Part shown: positions 46,110 to 57,401 of the stretch, one piece after another
Position numbering within the stretch: position 1 is the stretch's first letter
How the letters are laid out: each line of letters starts with the position of its first letter
Assembly: GCA_002077065.1 (NCBI GenBank)
Contig: NAJO01000017.1
Span: forward strand, 868,001-932,000
Direction of reading: 5' to 3'
DNA length: 64,000 nucleotides
Origin: Cryoendolithus antarcticus
Lineage: Eukaryota; Ascomycota; Dothideomycetes; Cladosporiales; Cladosporiaceae
The notes under the pieces: generated by a model
The model's input: only the letters and a program-made list of their open reading frames with translations
Database searches by the model: none
What the model was told of the DNA's origin: nothing
Translations under genes and position numbers: made by a program

Positions 46110-48107
46110 CTAATACTTCCTCGCAAAAGGCGGCACAGCCTTACACTCATTCTCATCCAGCGTATGCCCAACCACAGCCCGATAGCTCAAATCCACACTC
46201 CCATGCGGCTTCTTCTGGAACGAGAGTGTGTGCTTCATCCAATTCTCGTCATCACGATCGGGGAAATCCTCACGTGCGTGCGCACCACGAGATTCTTTGC
46301 GGTTTGCAGCGGATTCGGCGGTTTGTACGGCGCAGGTTAGGAGGTTGCGGAGTTCGAGGGTCTCGACGAGGTCGCTGTTCCAGATCATGCTGCGATCTTT
46401 TGTGCCGACTTCAGCGAAAGACTGGTCGACAGCGCGCATTCTGTGATGTTGTTAGTATGTTGCTCAGATTTGATCAGACATTGATTCAGCTTACTTCGCG
46501 ACACCCTCATCCAGCGACTCCTGTGTCCTGAAGACAGAAACATCTGCTTGCATGACCTTCTGCATAGCGCTACGGATCTCATTCGTGCTCTTTGGCCCAT
46601 CAGCATTGCGAATGTGGTCAACAACGCCAATTGACTCAGCACCAGCATCAGCTGAGATCTCAGCGTGCGCCTTGCCTGGGCTGTTGTTGTCGCGGATGGT
46701 GTGGCTGACAGCGCGGCCGAAGACGACCAAGTCGAGAAGGGAGTTGGCACCGAGACGATTCGCACCGTGGACTGAGACACAGGCTGCCTCTCCGCAAGCG
46801 TAGAGACCGGGCACGACAACGTCCTTGCCCTCGCCATCGACAGTGAGCACCTCACCAGTGTACTTGGTTGGAATACCACCCATGTTGTAATGCACAGTCG
46901 GCAGCACAGGGATGGGCTGCTTGCGCACATCAACACCAGCGAAGATCGATGCAGTCTCAGAGATACCCGGAAGACGGTCGTGGAGGACCTCTGGCGGCAA
47001 GTGCGAAAGCTGGAGGTAAATATGGTCCTTGTCAGGTCCGACACCACGGCCCTCGCGGATCTCCATCGTCATGCTTCGGCTGACAACGTCGCGAGATGCG
47101 AGATCCTTGGCAGTGGGTGCGTAGCGCTCCATGAATCGCTCACCCTCGCTGTTGAGCAGGTAGCCGCCCTCACCACGCGAACCCTCGGTGATCAAGCAGC
47201 CGGCGCCGTAGATACCAGTCGGATGGAATTGGACGAACTCCATGTCCTGGTTGGGAAGACCAGCACGTGCGACCATAGCCATGCCGTCACCAGTGCAAGT
47301 GTGTGCAGATGTGCAAGAGAAGTACGCACGACCGTAGCCGCCAGTGGCGAGAACAGTGTGATGCGATCGGAATCGGTGGAGCGTGCCGTCCTCTTGGTTG
47401 TATGCGAGTACACCCTTGCACTCACCATCCTCCATGATCAGATCAATGGCGAAGAACTCAATGAAGTAGTTGGTGTTGTGTCGAAGCGATTGGCCATAGA
47501 GTGTGTGCAGGAGAGCGTGTCCTGTCCGGTCAGCAGCAGCGCAGCATCGGTATGCCTGCCCACCCTTGCCGAAATCCTGGCTTTGCCCACCGAACGCGCG
47601 CTGGTAGATCTTGCCGTCGTCCGTTCTTGAGAACGGGCAGCCGTAGTTCTCGAGCTCAATCACGGACGCAGGTGCCTCGCGTGTCATGTAGTGGATGGCG
47701 TCCTGGTCACCCAGCCAATCTGAGCCCTTGACAGTGTCGTACATGTGCCATCGCCAATCGTCCTTGTGCATATTGCCAAGCGCAGCGTTGATGCCGCCCT
47801 GGGCAGCGACAGTATGCGATCGTGTTGGGAACAGCTTCGATATGCATGCCGTGTTGAAACCAGCCTCTGCTAGACCGAAGGCGGCGCGTAGACCTGAGCC
47901 ACCGGCGCCCACGACAAGAGCATCGTACTCATGGTCGATCACGGGGTACTTGTTGTTAATGAATGGCGACGCCTCTCGTGCTCGTAGCGGACCATTGGGT
48001 GTTATGATCTTCTTGGCCGGTGCTGTGCGTGAGAAGTTACGGCATTGAAGTTGCTGCGACAGCTTGCTCGCGGTGCGAACCTGCTGTCGGAAGGTGGAGG
48101 ATAGCAT
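46110..48107 (-). CDS. SDH1: Succinate dehydrogenase flavoprotein subunit, mitochondrial
   Basis: Catalytic subunit of complex II, oxidising succinate to fumarate in the mitochondrial inner membrane. Exons 46495-48107 and 46110-46440, with a 54-bp intron (GTAAGC donor, TACTAAC branch), give 647 residues. A basic mitochondrial presequence ([20 protein letters not shown]) precedes the FAD fold [33 protein letters not shown] carries the covalent FAD-linking His, and active-site segments include [20 protein letters not shown] and [20 protein letters not shown]. It ends VPPFARKY. The upstream in-frame extension to 48215 is not used because the presequence begins at 48107. Confidence 0.96.
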
Positions 48108-48758
48108 GATGGAAGTAGTACAGGAACGAAGTCCTGGCACTGTGGTGTGGGTGTTGCAGTAGAGGGGAGAGGTGTGCGTGCGTGGCGTAGAGTAGTAGTG
48201 CAGTCCAAGGTTCACGATCTGAATCGATGATCATACTCGCCCGGCAACTGCCATCGGGCGAGATCGGTGGCCAGCGAGCGCCAAGGAAATCGAGATCTTG
48301 CCGAGGCAGTTGCACCGAATGCATCTCATGTCAAGCCTTCCCAAACACCACTATTCCAACATACAGAAACGTCACAGGGATGCATTCTCGTGAGAGCATA
48401 TACATCTCAGCTATGCGCCGACATGTGAGCGCATGGTTGTGGTCGAAGTATCGACCGTCAGGCGGACTGCTACTGGTTTCCCGAGTGAAACGGCGTACAA
48501 AGTCCGCCCTCATGTCAGCACAGGTTTGGACGATGTATGAGCACAACGGCAGTCTCGACAAGACGACTGCTCACTTCCCGATGGCCATGGTGGACAACGC
48601 CTGCCATACTGCTCATTGAGAGGTTATTTCACTTCGTGTCTCTCCTCCTTGTCTTCCTCTCCGTCTCATCGATTTTCTTCAACCCCGTCTGCAAGAATCC
48701 ACCAGGTTGACTACGCATCCACCGGACCCTACTCCATACACCCAAATACACCAGCAAA
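48108..48758. promoter_or_regulatory. Divergent intergenic region of SDH1 and a wall-protein gene
   Basis: It contains both promoters. No gene supported; no specific site defended. Confidence 0.4.
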
Positions 48759-50065
48759 ATGTCGATCGCTCGTCTCCTCGCCCATGCCACTCTTGTCAAC
48801 CTCGCAACATCCCAGCTTGTCGTCCCTTGGTGCTTGCAGGCTTGTCTCACCAACAGTCATGTAGAGCTTTGTTCTTCCCCAACGCCCTCGGAGCTCACGG
48901 CCTGCATCCTGAAAGAGTGCCCGAGCCCACCGGCAACCCAGAACCTCATCGCCAATCTGGACGTCTCGTACACGCCCAAGGTCATGTACTCATGCGAGCA
49001 GTCGTTCGTACGTCACATTTCCATTTCTGCTGCAATGACTTCCGGCTGACTCAGGTCACACAGACTCCAGGTGACTCCGACAACTCCGTTACCTTGCCGC
49101 TCAACCAGAGCTGCGCCACCAGCCCGTACGGCTTCAAGTCCTTTATCCCACACGCCTCAGCTGCCATCAACGCTGCGAACGGCTGCAGAGTCCTCATTTA
49201 CTCCGAGGAAGAGTGTTTGGGTATAGAGGCGAGCAGTGCGGACTTGGGCATCATCGATGGCGGACAATGCATCTTCCGTGGCGGCAGGAGTGCGAGGCTC
49301 ACCTGCAGCTCCGAGCTTGACGGTACGTTCTCATGAATAGTGCTGATCGAGCCATCGCTGACAGTTGATGCAGCTGCACGCGCGTATATCGAGTCGACTT
49401 GTGGCAACTCCACCCCAGGAGCTGAATCTGCTGGACAAAGCACATCCACCAGCGAAATCGTCCCAGACGCCAAGTCGACCTCTTCTGCACTCGACACTAC
49501 ATCTTCGTCTGCTCGCTCGAAACACACGATTACGCTCCCATCGTCAGTGACGACTTCCTCGACTTCGCTGGTTGCCGGGATCACGCACACCATCACCTTG
49601 TCGTCGACCGCGTCCTCCGTCAAGGACGTGCCCATTAGCGCATCCAGCCTCACGACGCACACCATCACAATCTCCTCGCCATTGCCCACCCTCACCGCAA
49701 CTTCGTCCGGCTCCGAGATCACGACCTGCTACCTCACATTACCCACCATCTCGGCCACGACCACGTCCACGACCGCTGAGGCCAACATCTCGACTTTGAC
49801 GGACGGCATTCTGACGATCAACCCTTACACCACGCTGTCTCCTGGCAACACAACAGTATCGGCGGCGACGACCAGTGCCGTGCTGTACCCGCCCAGCATG
49901 ACGATGCAAGGTCGTCGGCCAGAGAACATTACGTCTTTCATGACCTTCACCGCGGCGCCTACGGTTACTGCTGATCTGCCGGCTTACACTGGAGCTGCGG
50001 CGCGCCTTGCAACTGCGGCTTGGAGCTTGGGCGGTCTCGCTATCGCTGTTATACTTGTGCTTTGA
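48759..50065 (+). CDS. Cys-containing, Ser/Thr-rich GPI-type cell-surface protein
   Basis: Exons 48759-49007, 49055-49322 and 49374-50065 (introns 47 and 51 bp) give 402 residues. The N-terminus MSIARLLAHATLVNLATSQ is a likely signal peptide. A Cys-rich head follows (PWCLQACLTNSHVELCSS, CILKECPSP, YSCEQSF, GCRVLIYSEEECLG), with spacing that hints at a CFEM-like fold, although I could not line up the full eight-Cys pattern. Then comes a long Ser/Thr stalk with repeated HTITLSS / HTITISS units. The C-terminus is hydrophobic (AAWSLGGLAIAVILVL), preceded by small residues, as in GPI-anchor signals. Likely a heavily O-glycosylated wall protein. Confidence 0.82.
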
Positions 50066-50480
50066 TGGGAATCCGGATATGATATATGAGGGACGCAATG
50101 GCAGAGATATGTGCGATATACCACGAAATGTATGTGTATCTGGCGGTAATGGGAAGGGATGGGGCAGGACGAGGTGCATCTGCAGGGAGTTTCGAGAACA
50201 TCCTTGCATCACATCTGAATATCTGAGTCATGTAGGACAGTGAATGATTCGATCAGCTCATCGTCGCCATCGCTTTCAGCGAACGTCTAGGAAGATCTCC
50301 GCGGGGAGGCTTTCCGAGTCCCCCGGTCGCGACTGACGCCATCACGACTTCGACCGTTGACAAAACTAAAATCTGATAAGCGTCCGAGGCCGATTACTAA
50401 CATCCAAAAGTACCTCAACTTACCACGATCATTCCACCACAGCTTCGATCGCAGCCACTTTACATTGCAATATCACCACC
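50066..50480. other. Intergenic, nothing recognised
   Basis: 3' flank of the wall-protein gene and promoter of the glutaredoxin. Confidence 0.5.
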
Positions 50481-51442
50481 ATGGCTTCAAATACCTGCAC
50501 CCTCCAGCCCATCGCCTCCGAATCCGACTTCAACTCCCAGATCTCTTCCCTCCCCGCGCAATGCCTCGCAGTCATATACTTCCACGCCCCCTGGGCAGAA
50601 CCCTGCAAACAAATGTCCACAATCCTCTCCACCCTCGCCTCCACATACCCCGCCTCCTCTCCACCACGGACGGTCTTCCTCAGTCTCGACGCGGAAGAAG
50701 TCAGCGAAGTAAGCGAGACGTACGATGTGACGCAAGTCCCGCTCGTGGTGTTGCAGAAAGATGGGCAAGTCGTGGAGAGTATTACGGGGACTGACGCGGG
50801 AAAGGTCAGGAGTGCGGTTGAGACGCATGCTGGGAAGGCGAAGAGTGGGGAGAAATTGCCGCCGCAGCAGAAGGTTACGAAGGCTGCGCCTAGTGAGAGT
50901 GCAGGGGACGCGGAGCCGCTGCAAAATGGCGGGGCGAATGGGTTGGCGAAGTATGCGCCTGGGGCTGAGGATCCGAAGACTGCGCCACAGTATAGTAGCG
51001 GCGAGACGAATGGGGAGTCGAAGGATGAGCTTAACACCCGGTTAGCAGAGTTGGTGAAGGCTGCGCCGGTGATGCTGTTCATGAAAGGTACACCCTCGGC
51101 GCCTCAATGTGGTTTCAGCAGGCAGACTGTCAGTTTGCTGCGGGAGAAGGGCGTGCGGTATGGGTTCTTCAACATTCTGGCCGATGATGAGGTGAGGCAG
51201 GGGCTTAAGGAGTTTTCAGAGTGGCCTACGTTCCCGCAGGTGTATGTCGGTGGGGAGTTGGTTGGGGGGCTGGATATTGTATGTTGTGCTGCTACCCTTC
51301 GCCGCATGGCATCTGCTGACCCGTTTCACAGCTCAAGGAGGAATTTGAGAATGATGACGACTTTTTGAAAGACTACATGGTCAGCTCACAACGCAACACC
51401 GGTGGTCCTGCTGCTCCCGAAGCTCAAGTAGCTGCAGCATAG
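50481..51442 (+). CDS. GRX3: Monothiol glutaredoxin Grx3/Grx4 type
   Basis: Cytosolic or nuclear iron-sulphur carrier that signals iron status to transcription factors. Exons 50481-51278 and 51332-51442 (53-bp intron) give 302 residues. The N-terminal thioredoxin-like domain has YFHAPWAEPCKQM, where the second Cys position of a WCGPC-type site is degenerate as usual in this family, and TQVPLVVLQKDGQ. A Gly/Ser/Lys linker follows. The glutaredoxin domain has the CGFS active site in KGTPSAPQCGFSRQTVSLL, then EWPTFPQVYVGGELVGGLD. The second exon supplies LKEEFENDDDFLKDYM and an Ala-rich end. Confidence 0.95.
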
Positions 51443-52030
51443 AACCTTGCAGTTGCAGCTGTGAGACAAGCAGCCCTCGAGGCCGCTGAGAAGAGGCTCC
51501 GCGAGACATCTGATGTCCAAGTGGCTCACGAACGAAGGCGAAGAGTGTCTGAGTGGCGGTTCAAGCCCATGAAAATGAAGCATCGGAAGTTACCTGTATT
51601 TACGCAGCTTGATAGAGCTGTGGTGGCAAGCGTGTTGCAGTCATTGCGAAGGTAGAAGTGGACATATCGCGGACAGGGCGAGGGTGGTAGGAACGAAGTG
51701 GGACGAGCTACGGTATGAGGTATGACTATACATGTACATGTCTACTGTTCAACACGACGCGGTCATGGTATTCATGGCGCCATCCGCTTCGTCCGATACC
51801 TTTGACCCTGATCCTAGTCAAGGAGTGAACCACATCCGCTCTCCCTCTTCAGCCGCGCTGTGCTCGATACTTTGTTGAGTCTTGCCTCTATTACAGACGT
51901 GCAAGCCGTGCGCCTCCTTTGGCCTTTACTTCGCCTGAATCATTGCGGAGCAGAACAGCGAAGCCTGAGCCGCTGTTGGAAATCCACGAGAATAGCTTAA
52001 GAGTCTCGAAGTAGCACCAAGCGAGGATCT
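51443..52030. other. Intergenic, nothing recognised
   Basis: Convergent 3' flanks. No supported gene. Confidence 0.5.
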
Positions 52031-52678
52031 TCATGGGTACACGATACGGTACCTTCCATGTGTCTCCATCTTGCGCGATCGATCCCTCGCAGGCAAAAGA
52101 TAAGGCACCGTCGAAGCGAACGACCCGTGCGCAAGTCTCTGATTCTGGTCGCTGTCGAATTGCAGCTGTCGGCCTGTAGGCGCGACCTCGCGCATGGCTA
52201 TAGTCTCGCCGTTACGTAGGCTGACCTCTGCGGCGTGTGCAGCATATTCAATGTGAGGATCGTGCGCTGCGTAAAGCTGTGGCTCGCGTAGCCAGTATCG
52301 ATCGCTAGGGGTATTGAAGTTGCGAGCTGCAGATGAGAGTCGACCCGAAGGCTCCGAATGAGATGTAGACGTACCAGACAGAGAGAATGTACGCGTACTG
52401 CGGCGTTCCGTGGACGGAAGAGGGCCGCGGAGTCGAGAGAACGAAGTCTCGAGTCGTGCTGTGCTGTAATTTGAGGACGTGCGAGCGCTAGTCCGTCTGC
52501 GGGAGATCTCGTCGTATGGTGGAGGTAGTGTGGGCGGGTAGTCCGAGTGCGAGCTCCGGGAGGAGCGGGCGCGAGGCACGAATCCGAAGTAGTCATTGGT
52601 TGCGGTGTGTGCGTAGTACGCGCGATCTCGAGTACTCATGGCCATGCTTGCGCTCGAAAAATTGTCACGTGACGGCAT
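52031..52678 (-). CDS. Unknown Ser/Arg/Tyr-rich protein, 215 residues
   Basis: Single exon. I start at the ATG at 52678 (MPSRDNFSSASMAMSTR); the frame is open to 52864 but the upstream part is of poor composition. The protein is low-complexity, with a PTLPPPYDEI element resembling a PPxY ligand for WW-domain ubiquitin ligases. Its C-terminal ~90 residues look more globular (RYWLREPQLYAAHDPHIEYA, GETIAMREVAPTGRQLQFD). No family recognised. It lies tail-to-head before the Nudix gene on the same strand. Confidence 0.55.
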   Translation of the reverse strand: MPSRDNFSSASMAMSTRDRAYYAHTATNDYFGFVPRARSSRSSHSDYPPTLPPPYDEISRRRTSARTSSNYSTARLETSFSRLRGPLPSTERRSTRTFSLSGTSTSHSEPSGRLSSAARNFNTPSDRYWLREPQLYAAHDPHIEYAAHAAEVSLRNGETIAMREVAPTGRQLQFDSDQNQRLAHGSFASTVPYLLPARDRSRKMETHGRYRIVYP

Positions 52679-52935
52679 ACTTTGTGCGGCACTGAAGCAA
52701 ATGGAGATGCGATGAAGCTTCGCGGTGTTGATGTTGCACTTCAGTGAGCGGTGACTATGCGAGTGTGTTGGGTACTTTAGGCATGGATCTGGTGAGAGAA
52801 TCGAGGGTATTGTGAAGTCTCGTGGCGGGACATCCCGCTCTGTGAAGTGAATGGGAACCTGCACTTGCCTTCAATGACATTGTGGAAGACAACGCAGATA
52901 TGCACATTCCCTAAAACAGTGGCAATGCCCATCAG

Positions 52936-53952
52936 TCAAGTCCTGAATGGCAACTTTCGGTGTAGTCGCATAGTGATCTCGACGAAGTCGGGTTCATTTT
53001 CTGGCGTGATAACGCCATGTCGTATGAGAAAGTCAACGAGTACAACAGCAGAGTCGTCTTTGAATTCTTCTCGCAGCATTGCCGCCTTCAGATCTTCCGC
53101 AGTCATCGTAGTGAAGCCCGCAACTTCGTCGTCGTTCGGTCGAGGCACGACATCAGGCGGTAGCTCCATGTCGTAGACGAAGGTATAGTCTGGACAGACC
53201 AAGCCCTTCTCAGCTGGCGACTCTTCGCCACTCATGCTCATGTGAGTGATCGTCCCTCTGCAGCGTGCTAGGCGACGAAAAACGTCTTCTGCCAATAAAG
53301 CCTCTTCGCGAGCTTCTTCAATGATCGTCTGTAGCGGTGACGCGCCAGCTTTGACACCACCTGCGACAGTTGTGTCTAGCATGCCAGGATACGTGAAGAG
53401 GTGTGCTGCTCGGCGAGGGATCCAGACGTACATCTCGCTGTCACGGAAGGTGTAGGCTACGATATGAGCACCTCTATGGTGATACCAAAGAGCTGCGCCG
53501 CAAAGCGCTCGACCTGCACCGGCCTCTCGTAGCGTGTACTGGGGATTGCGAAGGGCTCGCTGTGCATGCCTGCTAGTGCCCGGAAGGTCTTCCGCTCGAT
53601 ACACATGTCGACTAGTTCTTGGAATGCAGCGTTGACGGCTCCTGGTGTATCTGTGCCATGGCTCTTATCGAGTACGTTCACGCGGCGAGGTACTTTGTGT
53701 TCCACCTCGATTGCTGCGATTGATGGCATGCGGGCCACGACTTCGGGCAGCATGTAGCCATGGGGCTGATCATCGCCGGGCAGGTAGAGTTGATAGTATC
53801 TGTCCTCCACTGGACCGAACGGAAAGCTATCTTGGGTTGGTCTCGTCACACCGCACTCGCGCGGTCATGATTTGGACTCACTTGTCGGCGGCCGCTACCA
53901 GCGAGAGGAAGGTCGCTCTGCGATCCTTGTGCTCAGTCTGGGAATGTGCCAT
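52936..53952 (-). CDS. DUF4743-Nudix hydrolase with a frame break
   Basis: Nudix hydrolases of this fungal class (DUF4743 head plus Nudix domain) act on nucleoside-diphosphate-linked or thiamine-related substrates. The first exon, 53882-53952 (MAHSQTEHKDRRATFLSLVA), splices through a 55-bp intron to 53826, reading ADNFPFGPVEDRYYQLYLPG. The DUF4743 part continues to ERFAAQLFGIT, then the homologous sequence goes on one frame over as HRGAHIVAYTFRDSEMYVW. No intron fits, so one base appears to be missing around 53474-53484. The Nudix box GGVKAGASPLQTIIEEAREE lacks the first Glu and the Arg of the consensus. The end, LIRHGVITPENEPDFVEIT, is typical of the family. It may be a decaying gene. Confidence 0.82.
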
Positions 53953-54327
53953 CTTCCCAGTCTTCTCATCCTTAGCTTTGCATGCTACAAGGACTGATTT
54001 GCACGATCACTGAATCAACAATGCCGTGTCTATATATGTGAACCGTGACAAAAAGCAGTCGCTGGGCTTGGCGTTGCTCGGAGAACGTTGTGTAATAAGT
54101 TTCAGGGTAGGTCGCGACACAGATTACCTAGAATTGTGCATCCTTGGAGCATCTGCTTCAAGAAGGCAAGCCGCTAGCGCACTTGTACTCAACAGACTGT
54201 CCGCATCAATGCGCTGCTTGTGATGTGAGGGCAATCACCGGGCACCGGACCTGTGACTCGATGTCCAAGCAGATCCTCGACGCTGATCGCGGCGCGAGAG
54301 TGTCCAGTGGGTCGAGGCTTGAGAGTC

Positions 54328-55507
54328 ATGTCTCGAGAAAGACCTGCCATCAGTGTCGGAGTCCTCGAGGCCTCTGATCAAACGACGGTCCACGTGGGAG
54401 ATTCGCACGAACACAGCAGCCATCATCAGGTCTTTGAGACAGACGTGAATGGCAACATTACCAACTTCTATCAAGTCAACAGTACGTCCATTGCCATTCT
54501 AGAGTATAGGCTACCAGCTGTCATACATGGTGCATGAGCTGATCTGATGGCACTCAGATCACTATCATGGGCCACGTCCAAGTGACTCGCTTGACAGCTC
54601 GTCTAAAGTCTTTCGGGAGACATCGAATGTCGAGACTCGAGGATATGTACCGCCTCAGGCTACAGGCGAAGGTCTTGTACCGGACCTGTCCTCGAGAAGC
54701 TCGGATTCCGTAGAGGAACTGGGAGCTGTAACTTCAGAGGCGGTTGCTATGAACGCTGCCGTACCCACAGGAAGTGCGCCCCATTTAAGCGCCGTGCACG
54801 CTCGTACGACGATGGGACCTACAACAGCACACTTCACGCAGCCTACGGAAGCTGGACCACGTAAGAGAAGTCCGGGAGAAGTCGAAGGCGCAATGCGCGC
54901 TCCACGCAACTCTACTTCGCAAAGTCCGCGGTTGTCACCGTTCTGGCAAAGTGTTGCATCGCAAGAAGATTCTCGCCCTGACCGAGGTCCACCACCAAGG
55001 CGCCCAGGGTCAGCATCGCGGGCTTCGGAATATACAGAATCGTCTGCATTGTTTCAGCATCAGAACTTGGCCGCAGCATATACTGATCAGAGTACTTCGA
55101 ATGTTCTTCCATACTCGTCGTCACGTCGCACAGAGAAGAGTCATCCCCTCTCACCCGACCAAACCAGGAACCATCAGGGCGCGCGATTGCAGCAACTTGA
55201 TTTTCTAACAAAGACGAAGCCCGGCCTACAAATCGATGCCGTGTCTTGGACACGAAGAGATGTGAAGCGCACTTTGGCTCACTTAGAGACCGGTGGAATC
55301 TCAAGTTCGCACACGTATTATACCGGCAAAGACGTGAGCACGATTCTGGACTGTCGTCGACGCCCGCACGATCTTTACGAAGCCTTGAGGTCCAGTGGGT
55401 TTGGCAGCGACGATGCTTCCAAGATAGCGTCTGCTGCAGATAGGCTGGCGGCACCGTTCACCATTCGATTTTGCTTCAATTTGGGCGACTCGTCAAGGAG
55501 AGGGTGA
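54328..55507 (+). CDS. P1: member of an unrecognised tandem family (VHVG module)
   Basis: Exons 54328-54481 and 54558-55507 (76-bp phase-1 intron) give 367 residues. Exon 1 starts MSRERPAISVGVLEASDQTT and contains VHVGDSHEHSSHH and GNITNFYQVN, aligning with the first exons of P3-P6. Exon 2 opens NHYHGPRPSDS, then a Pro/Ser/Arg-rich linker, then a C-terminal module with RRDVKRTLAHLETGG and LYEALRSSGFGSDDASKIAS; the SGF-x3-DA part matches the C-terminal modules of P3 and P4. A further exon may follow: a GTGAGA donor at the end of the frame joins in phase to DTSYAGYTSEWSYEPLHEL around 55570, but that frame meets a TAG after GKSATS. Function unknown. Confidence 0.6.
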
Positions 55508-56051
55508 GAGAAGATGCTTGGCCAAGGATTCTATGAGCCCTCGGCGTGCACACCAATCACGGTTAGCGACACATCATACGCAGGCTACACTAGCGAATGG
55601 TCCTATGAACCACTGCACGAGTTACAAGGCAAATCAGCTACGTCGTAGCAGAGTCAAGATGAGGCTGACATTGGGGATCCGAGCCCAGCCTTGGGCATAC
55701 CGCACGCAAGCCACTACGCACCCTTGGACATCCAGGCCTCCCACGGTCTCTATATTGCGTGGTGCGATGCCACAGAAGGTCCTACAAAATGAGGCCACCT
55801 GTCACGGCGATGGGTCCAGTGCAGTCATATCAAAAGCGCATGGCGTCTGCAATGCGATTATGTCCGAATATGCAATGCGACACCACCTGGGACTGTCACT
55901 ATATGCGAACGTGAGGCCGCCCATGTCCGCGAGACTCCCGCCCTGCACCCATGCCCAAACTCATGCACGGTCTGATTGGCTGCCCTTACATCGCCTACAG
56001 CAAATGCCTGAGGCATTCGTACCTCTCTGAACTGTGTTCCCAGTTATAAGT

Positions 56052-56853
56052 ATGTCTATGCCATCTGTTATTGTGTGGAGTCAGTTGCGGCGAATGCACA
56101 TTGCTAAAACGAGTGAGGATGGTGTTCAACTCGAATCGAACCACGAGCTGCATCGACCAAACAAAGGTGACTCATGTGCACACCAATTGTAGGTCGATCG
56201 AGAACCCCTTTGTACTTGCTATATCTGCAGGGGCTCAAAAGTCGCCAGACAACCAGTATAACGATCACTATCACGACAACCGCCAGTATCCGAGCGCTGG
56301 GGCAAAGGCGCTAGTGTCTTACAAGCCCTGTCGAGCAGCCATTGGTGATCAAGATCTCAACGATGCGATAGCCGAAGACGACCATGGAAGTGATCAGGAG
56401 TAAGAAAAGGACCCCAAAGAAGAGCCAATTGTGTCACCAGTCGCAAGATCGATGATGGTGGGCCAGACTTCTGCGCATGAGCAAGCAGTCGCTTCTGACA
56501 TCGGTGTCGTAACATCAATCTATCAGGCCTGCATCAACAGCAACATAACATCAGATCAAGCCGACGAGTGGACCACAGCGCTGTGTGCGAGAAATCTCCC
56601 CCGGGCAAGGGTCTTTGCATATACGCTTAGGCACAACATACCTTTCGACGAGGCATGGCAAGCGTCGTCGGGAGAAGTGATGATCGATGAAAAGCACGCC
56701 CTGTTGATCGCGCCGGTCAACCTACCGCAGGCAGTTCAAGCTCCAACGCCGAGAGCTCTCCTGCAGCCGAGCGTCGAGCCAAAGCGTGTGCATCTTGAAC
56801 TGTCGGGTCGACAGCAGCTCCAGGCGTGTGCAGGTTGGGGAGGAGGTCACTAA
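56052..56853 (+). CDS. P2: divergent member of the tandem family
   Basis: Exons 56052-56166, 56231-56399 and 56448-56853 (introns 64 and 48 bp) sum to 690 bases, 229 residues. Exon 1 (MSMPSVIVWSQLRRMHIAKT) has the same position and phase-1 ending as the other family first exons but has lost most of the VHVG motif. Exon 2 carries NDHYHDNRQYPSAG, the His/Tyr/Asn opening seen in the others. Exon 3 is helical: VVTSIYQACINSNITSDQAD and RARVFAYTLRHNIPFDEAWQ, loosely like the repeats of P3. The second intron has no clear branch site. This is the weakest member of the family. Confidence 0.42.
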
Positions 56854-57401
56854 TGTTGAGGAGTGGGAGTAAAGCTTGGGGCAGTGCAATGGTTGGAGAG
56901 CAGAATTACGCCTTTCTTATCGTGGTAATGTGTCGTAGGGTTTCAAGATAGTACTTCGCAGTCGTAATATGACAATTTCTCTACGGCCAATGTAGTGACG
57001 CCCGAAAACATGCCTCCGCCGACGATGTGGAAGCGAGTTTGGTCAGATTCGACTCTGTCTTCATGGCGTACGGACGCCTCACTGGTTCGTGCGCGATGTC
57101 GCCCAACTCCACGCCGCATGCCCAGGCGCCGACACCACCAATCACTCGATAGCCTGCTTCGCCGCGCGTGGGTGGCTGCGGGCCAGCGTGATGAGCCCTG
57201 AAGTCCTGCAACGAGCTGACGCGGTAAGCACTTTGACCTTTTCTCACTTTCGGTCATTCTGGCGCTATGAAAACGATTTGATTGTGAAGTCGCTGCAGCG
57301 CGGCCACTGAGCGCTGTGGCAATACCAGGAGCATCCGCGTCGTTTGGGATGCTGCAGCTTCCTTCCTACATGGAGAACAGGCACAGTGTCGACCGCTGGC
57401 G

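Noticed and set aside
49198..49722. Reverse-strand 174-codon acidic frame
   Set aside because: Mirror of the Ser/Thr-rich wall-protein exon; its composition is explained by the opposite strand.
53457..53604. 14-base GT-AG interval in the Nudix gene as an intron
   Set aside because: gtatcaccatagag would restore a frame, but 14 bases is far below any spliceosomal intron; a missing base is the simpler reading.
55518..56030. 170-codon frame after P1
   Set aside because: Composition is less protein-like than another frame of the same stretch, which could be a further P1 exon but contains a TAG; neither is firm enough to annotate as its own gene.
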